From positions 245,457 through 309,456 of the forward strand of contig JAMJFZ010000109.1 of NCBI GenBank assembly GCA_026225945.1: 64,000 nucleotides of DNA, read 5' to 3'. Source of the DNA: Cricetomys ansorgei (taxonomy: Eukaryota; Chordata; Mammalia; Rodentia; Nesomyidae). Made by a program: the position numbers and the translations under genes. This document shows positions 60,542 through 64,000 of this stretch, one piece after another. Under the pieces are notes generated by a model. It did not search any database. It was not told the DNA's origin and saw only the letters and a list, made by a program, of their open reading frames with translations. The stretch's first letter is position 1. Each line of letters begins with the position of its first letter.

Positions 60542-61169
60542 CACATTGAAACACAGTTCCTATGCGTTTCTCCACTAAAACATGAATACATGTCTTTTCT
60601 AACTAAGGAAACAGAGAACATGCAAAGGCGACTACAGAAAAGAAGTGTTTCAAGAACTAAGTAACATGTGTGTTCCAAATGCAATTCTAACCGCAGGAAC
60701 GTCTGAAACACAACACAGATGTAAACACACTACCAATGGGTATTTCAACATAGTGGTCAATGCGCACTTATCAAACTATGCACTCTGAGTGTGATTCCAG
60801 CTTCTCTCACACACAAGACTCTCAGAAGTAACTAAAATACGTATTGCAACAGCATCTACTAAGAAACACTCTCCTAATACGCCTAACACATTGAAACACA
60901 GTTCCTATGCGTTTCTCCACTAAAACATGAATACATGTCTTTTCTAACTAAGGAAACAGAGAACACGCAAAGGCGACTACAGAAAAGAAGTGTTTCAAGA
61001 ACTAAGTAACATGTGTGTTCCACATTCAATTCTAACTGTAGGAACGTCTGAAACACAACACAGATGTAAACACACAATCAATGGGTATTTCAACATAGTG
61101 GTCAATGCGCACTTAACAAACTATGCACTCTGAGTGTGATTCCAGCTTCTCTCACACACAAGACTCTCA

Positions 61170-61458
61170 GAACCCTAACCCTAACCCTAACCCTAACCCT
61201 AACCCTAACCCTAACCCTAACCCCTAACCCTAACCCTAACCCTAACCCTAACCCTAACCATAACCCCTAACCCTAAACCCTAACCCTAACTCCTAACCCC
61301 TAACCCTAACCCTAAACCTAAACCCTAACCCTAACCTAATAATCCTAACCCTAAACCCTAAACCCTAAACACTAACCCCTAACCCTAACCCTAACCCTAA
61401 CCCTAACTAACCGTATTGCAACCCTAACCTAAACCTAACCCTAAATAACCCTAACCGT
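61170..61458 (-). repeat. interstitial telomere repeat block 4
   Basis: CCCTAA repeats entered directly after actctcag, a few bases earlier than in the other blocks. It is degenerate toward its end, where the satellite word cgtattgcaa is embedded. Confidence 0.93.
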
Positions 61459-62980
61459 AGGAATGTCTGAAACACAACACAGATGTAAACACACTATCAA
61501 TGGGTATTTCAAATAGTGGTCAATGCGCACTCATCAAACTATGCACTCTGAGTGTGATTCCAGCTTCTCTCACACACAAGACTCTCAGAAGTAACTAAAA
61601 TACGTATTGCAACAGCATCTACTAAGAAACACTCTCCTAATACGCCTAACACATTGAAACACAGTTCCTATGCGTTTCTCCACTAAAACATGAATACATG
61701 TCTTTTCTAACTAAGGAAACAGAGAAACTTCAAAGGCGACTACAGAAAAGAAGTGTTTCAAGAACTAAGTAACATGTGTGTTCCAAATGCAATTCTAACC
61801 GCAGGAACGTCTGAAACACAACACAGATGTAAACACACTACCAATGGGTATTTCAACATAGTGGTCAATGCGCACTCATCAAACTATGCACTCTGAGTGT
61901 GATTCCAGCTTCTCTCACACACAAGACTCTCAGAAGTAACTAAAATACGTATTGCAACAGCATCTACTAAGAAACACTCTCCTAATACGCCTAACACATT
62001 GAAACACAGTTCCTATGCGTTTCTCCACTAAAACATGAATACATGTCTTTTCTAACTAAGGAAACAGAGAAACTTCAAAGGCGACTACAGAAAAGAAGTG
62101 TTTCAAGAACTAAGTAACATGTGTGTTCCAAATGCAATTCTAACCGCAGGAACGTCTGAAACACAACACAGATGTAAACACACTACCAATGGGTATTTCA
62201 ACATAGTGGTCAATGCGCACTTATCAAACTATGCACTCTGAGTGTGATTCCAGCTTCTCTCACACACAAGACTCTCAGAAGTAACTAAAATACGTATTGC
62301 AACAGCATCTACTAAGAAACACTCTCCTAATACGCCTAACACATTGAAACACAGTTCCTATGCGTTTCTCCACTAAAACATGAATACATGTCTTTTCTAA
62401 CTAAGGAAACCAGAGAACTTCAAAGGCGACTACAGAAAAGAAGTGTTTCAAGAACTAAGTAACATGTGTGTTCCAAATGCAATTCTAACCGCAGGAACGT
62501 CTGAAACACAACACAGATGTAAACACACTATCAATGGGTATTTCAACATAGTGGTCAATGCGCACTTATCAAACTATGCACTCTGAGTGTGATTCCAGCT
62601 TCTCTCACACACAAGACTCTCAGAAGTAACTAAAATACGTATTGCAACAGCATCTACTAAGAAACACTCTCCTAATACGCCTAACACATTGAAACACAGT
62701 TCCTATGCGTTTCTCCACTAAAACATGAATACATGTCTTTTCTAACTAAGGAAACAGAGAAAACTTCAAAGGCGACTACAGAAAAGAAGTGTTTCAAGAA
62801 CTAAGTAACATGTGTGTTCCAAATGCAATTCTAACCGCAGGAACGTCTGAAACACAACACAGATGTAAACACACTATCAATGGGTATTTCAACATAGTGG
62901 TCAATGCGCACTTAATCAAACTATGCACTCTGAGTGTGATTCCAGCTTCTCTCACACACAAGACTCTCAGAAGTAACTAA
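61459..62980. repeat. homogeneous 345-bp satellite run
   Basis: Four consecutive monomers plus a partial one, nearly identical to each other. Confidence 0.95.
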
Positions 62981-63152
62981 AACCCTGCAACAGCATCCCT
63001 AAGAAACACTCTCCCTAACGCCTAACCCTGAAAACAGTTCCTATGCGTTTCTCCTAACACTAAAACATGAAACCCTAACTAAAAACTAACTCCCTAACAG
63101 AAAAGAACCCTAACAAGAACTAAGTAACATGTGTGTTCCAAATAACCCTAAC
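62981..63152. repeat. satellite monomer peppered with CCCTAA words
   Basis: The monomer sequence is followed in register, with ccctaa inserted or substituted at ~10 places, for example catccctaagaaac and aagaaccctaacaagaac. Confidence 0.88.
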
Positions 63153-63984
63153 CGCAGGAACGTCTGAAACACAACACAGATGTAAACACACTATCAATGG
63201 GTATTTCAACATAGTGGTCAATGCGCACTTATCAAACTATGCACTCTGAGTGTGATTCCAGCTTCTCTCACACACAAGACTCTCAGAAGTAACTAAAATA
63301 CGTATTGCAACAGCATCTACTAAGAAACACTCTCCTAATACGCCTAACACATTGAAACACAGTTCCTATGCGTTTCTCCACTAAAACATGAATACATGTC
63401 TTTTCTAACTAAGGAAACAGAAACTTGCAAAGGCGACTACAGAAAAGAAGTGTTTTCAAGAACTAAGTAACATGTGTGTTCCAAATGCAATTCTAACCGC
63501 AGGAACGTCTGAAACACAACACAGATGTAAACACACTACCAATGGGTATTTCAACATAGTGGTCAATGCGCACTCATCAAACTATGCACTCTGAGTGTGA
63601 TTCCAGCTTCTCTCACACACAAGACTCTCAGAAGTAACTAAAATACGTATTGCAACAGCATCTACTAAGAAACACTCTCCTAATACGCCTAACACATTGA
63701 AACACAGTTCCTATGCGTTTCTCCACTAAAACATGAATACATGTCTTTTCTAACTAAGGAAACAGAGAACTTCAAAGGCGACTACAGAAAAGAAGTGTTT
63801 CAAGAACTAAGTAACATGTGTGTTCCAAATGCAATTCTAACCGCAGGAACGTCTGAAACACAACACAGATGTAAACACACTACCAATGGGTATTTCAACA
63901 TAGTGGTCAATGCGCACTTATCAAACTATGCACTCTGAGTGTGATTCCAGCTTCTCTCACACACAAGACTCTCAGAAGTAACTA

Positions 63985-64000
63985 AACCCTAACCCCTAAC
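63985..64000 (-). repeat. start of a further CCCTAA block
   Basis: aaaccctaacccctaac follows ctctcagaagtaact at the window edge, the same junction as before. Confidence 0.85.

Larger units (their letters stand above)
56860..64000. repeat. composite satellite: 345-bp monomer with CCCTAA blocks
   Basis: The landmark acattgaaac recurs at 60,543 and 60,888, and at 61,651, 61,996, 62,341 and 62,686, always 345 bp apart; also 63,349 and 63,694. These monomers differ by only a few bases. Between satellite stretches are blocks of CCCTAA on the plus strand, entered after ctctcagaagtaact and left at ccgtaggaa. Satellite stretches between the first CCCTAA blocks are all ~485-489 bp, equal to one monomer plus 145 bp. 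The array runs off the right edge. The length fits Peromyscus PMsat as I recall it, but the sequence was not compared. Confidence 0.95.

Noticed and set aside
59890..63938. 63-65-codon frames recurring in the satellite
   Set aside because: The same satellite monomer read in one frame, broken by single indels between copies, with no coding signature.
56860..64000. CRISPR-like array (regular repeats with spacers)
   Set aside because: Period is 345 bp with no short palindromic repeat and unique spacer structure; this is a rodent satellite.

Overview
This is nuclear DNA from a muroid rodent. It carries B1, B2 and B4-type SINEs in many states of decay, rodent-type L1 tails, a URR1-like hAT element, two decayed endogenous retroviruses, an old nuclear copy of mitochondrial DNA, and exons with vertebrate splice sites. 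No bacterial-style genes are present, and nearly all long open frames are by-products of repeats or GC-rich sequence. The last 7 kb is a 345-bp satellite interleaved with CCCTAA telomere repeats. From memory, that monomer length fits the Peromyscus pericentromeric satellite PMsat, so a deer-mouse relative is my best guess; I could not compare sequences.

Layout. 1-13,336: a 2.92-kb macrosatellite, four full units plus a partial one, whose unit junction lies inside a truncated B1. 14,130-15,956: a GC-rich segment with three spaced copies of a ~100-bp core. 15,957-16,920: an LTR-like element on the minus strand with a near-perfect tRNA-Phe primer-binding site, repeated in diverged form at 35,039-36,028. 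18,000-23,178: a minus-strand class II (betaretrovirus/IAP-like) provirus remnant with two LTRs and degenerate gag and protease. 24,100-24,450: a small CpG-rich segment of unknown role. 27.7-31.5 kb: mostly minus-strand L1 debris and B2s. 31.5-36.0 kb: a minus-strand class I ERV remnant with gag zinc knuckle and protease end, and a duplicated leader. 38.5-38.7 kb: an exon-like DLG5/Takusan/Speer coiled-coil segment.

41,560-45,106 is a NUMT in canonical order (16S, tRNA-Leu, ND1, tRNA-Ile, tRNA-Gln, tRNA-Met, ND2), later hit by an L1 tail, two B2s and an unidentified insertion. 47,913-49,223 holds the first three coding exons of Ssbp3 on the minus strand, reading out of a strong CpG island (48,590-50,050). 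The splice sites are intact, but two exons have single-base deletions and a third lacks one codon. From 50 to 56.8 kb there is SINE-rich sequence without a recognised gene.

The only cellular gene supported here is Ssbp3, and whether it is a working locus, a decaying duplicate or a correct gene with assembly errors is open. The satellite/telomere array holds blocks in which satellite and CCCTAA are blended base by base in register, which suggests consensus error in the assembly and bears directly on how to read the Ssbp3 frameshifts.
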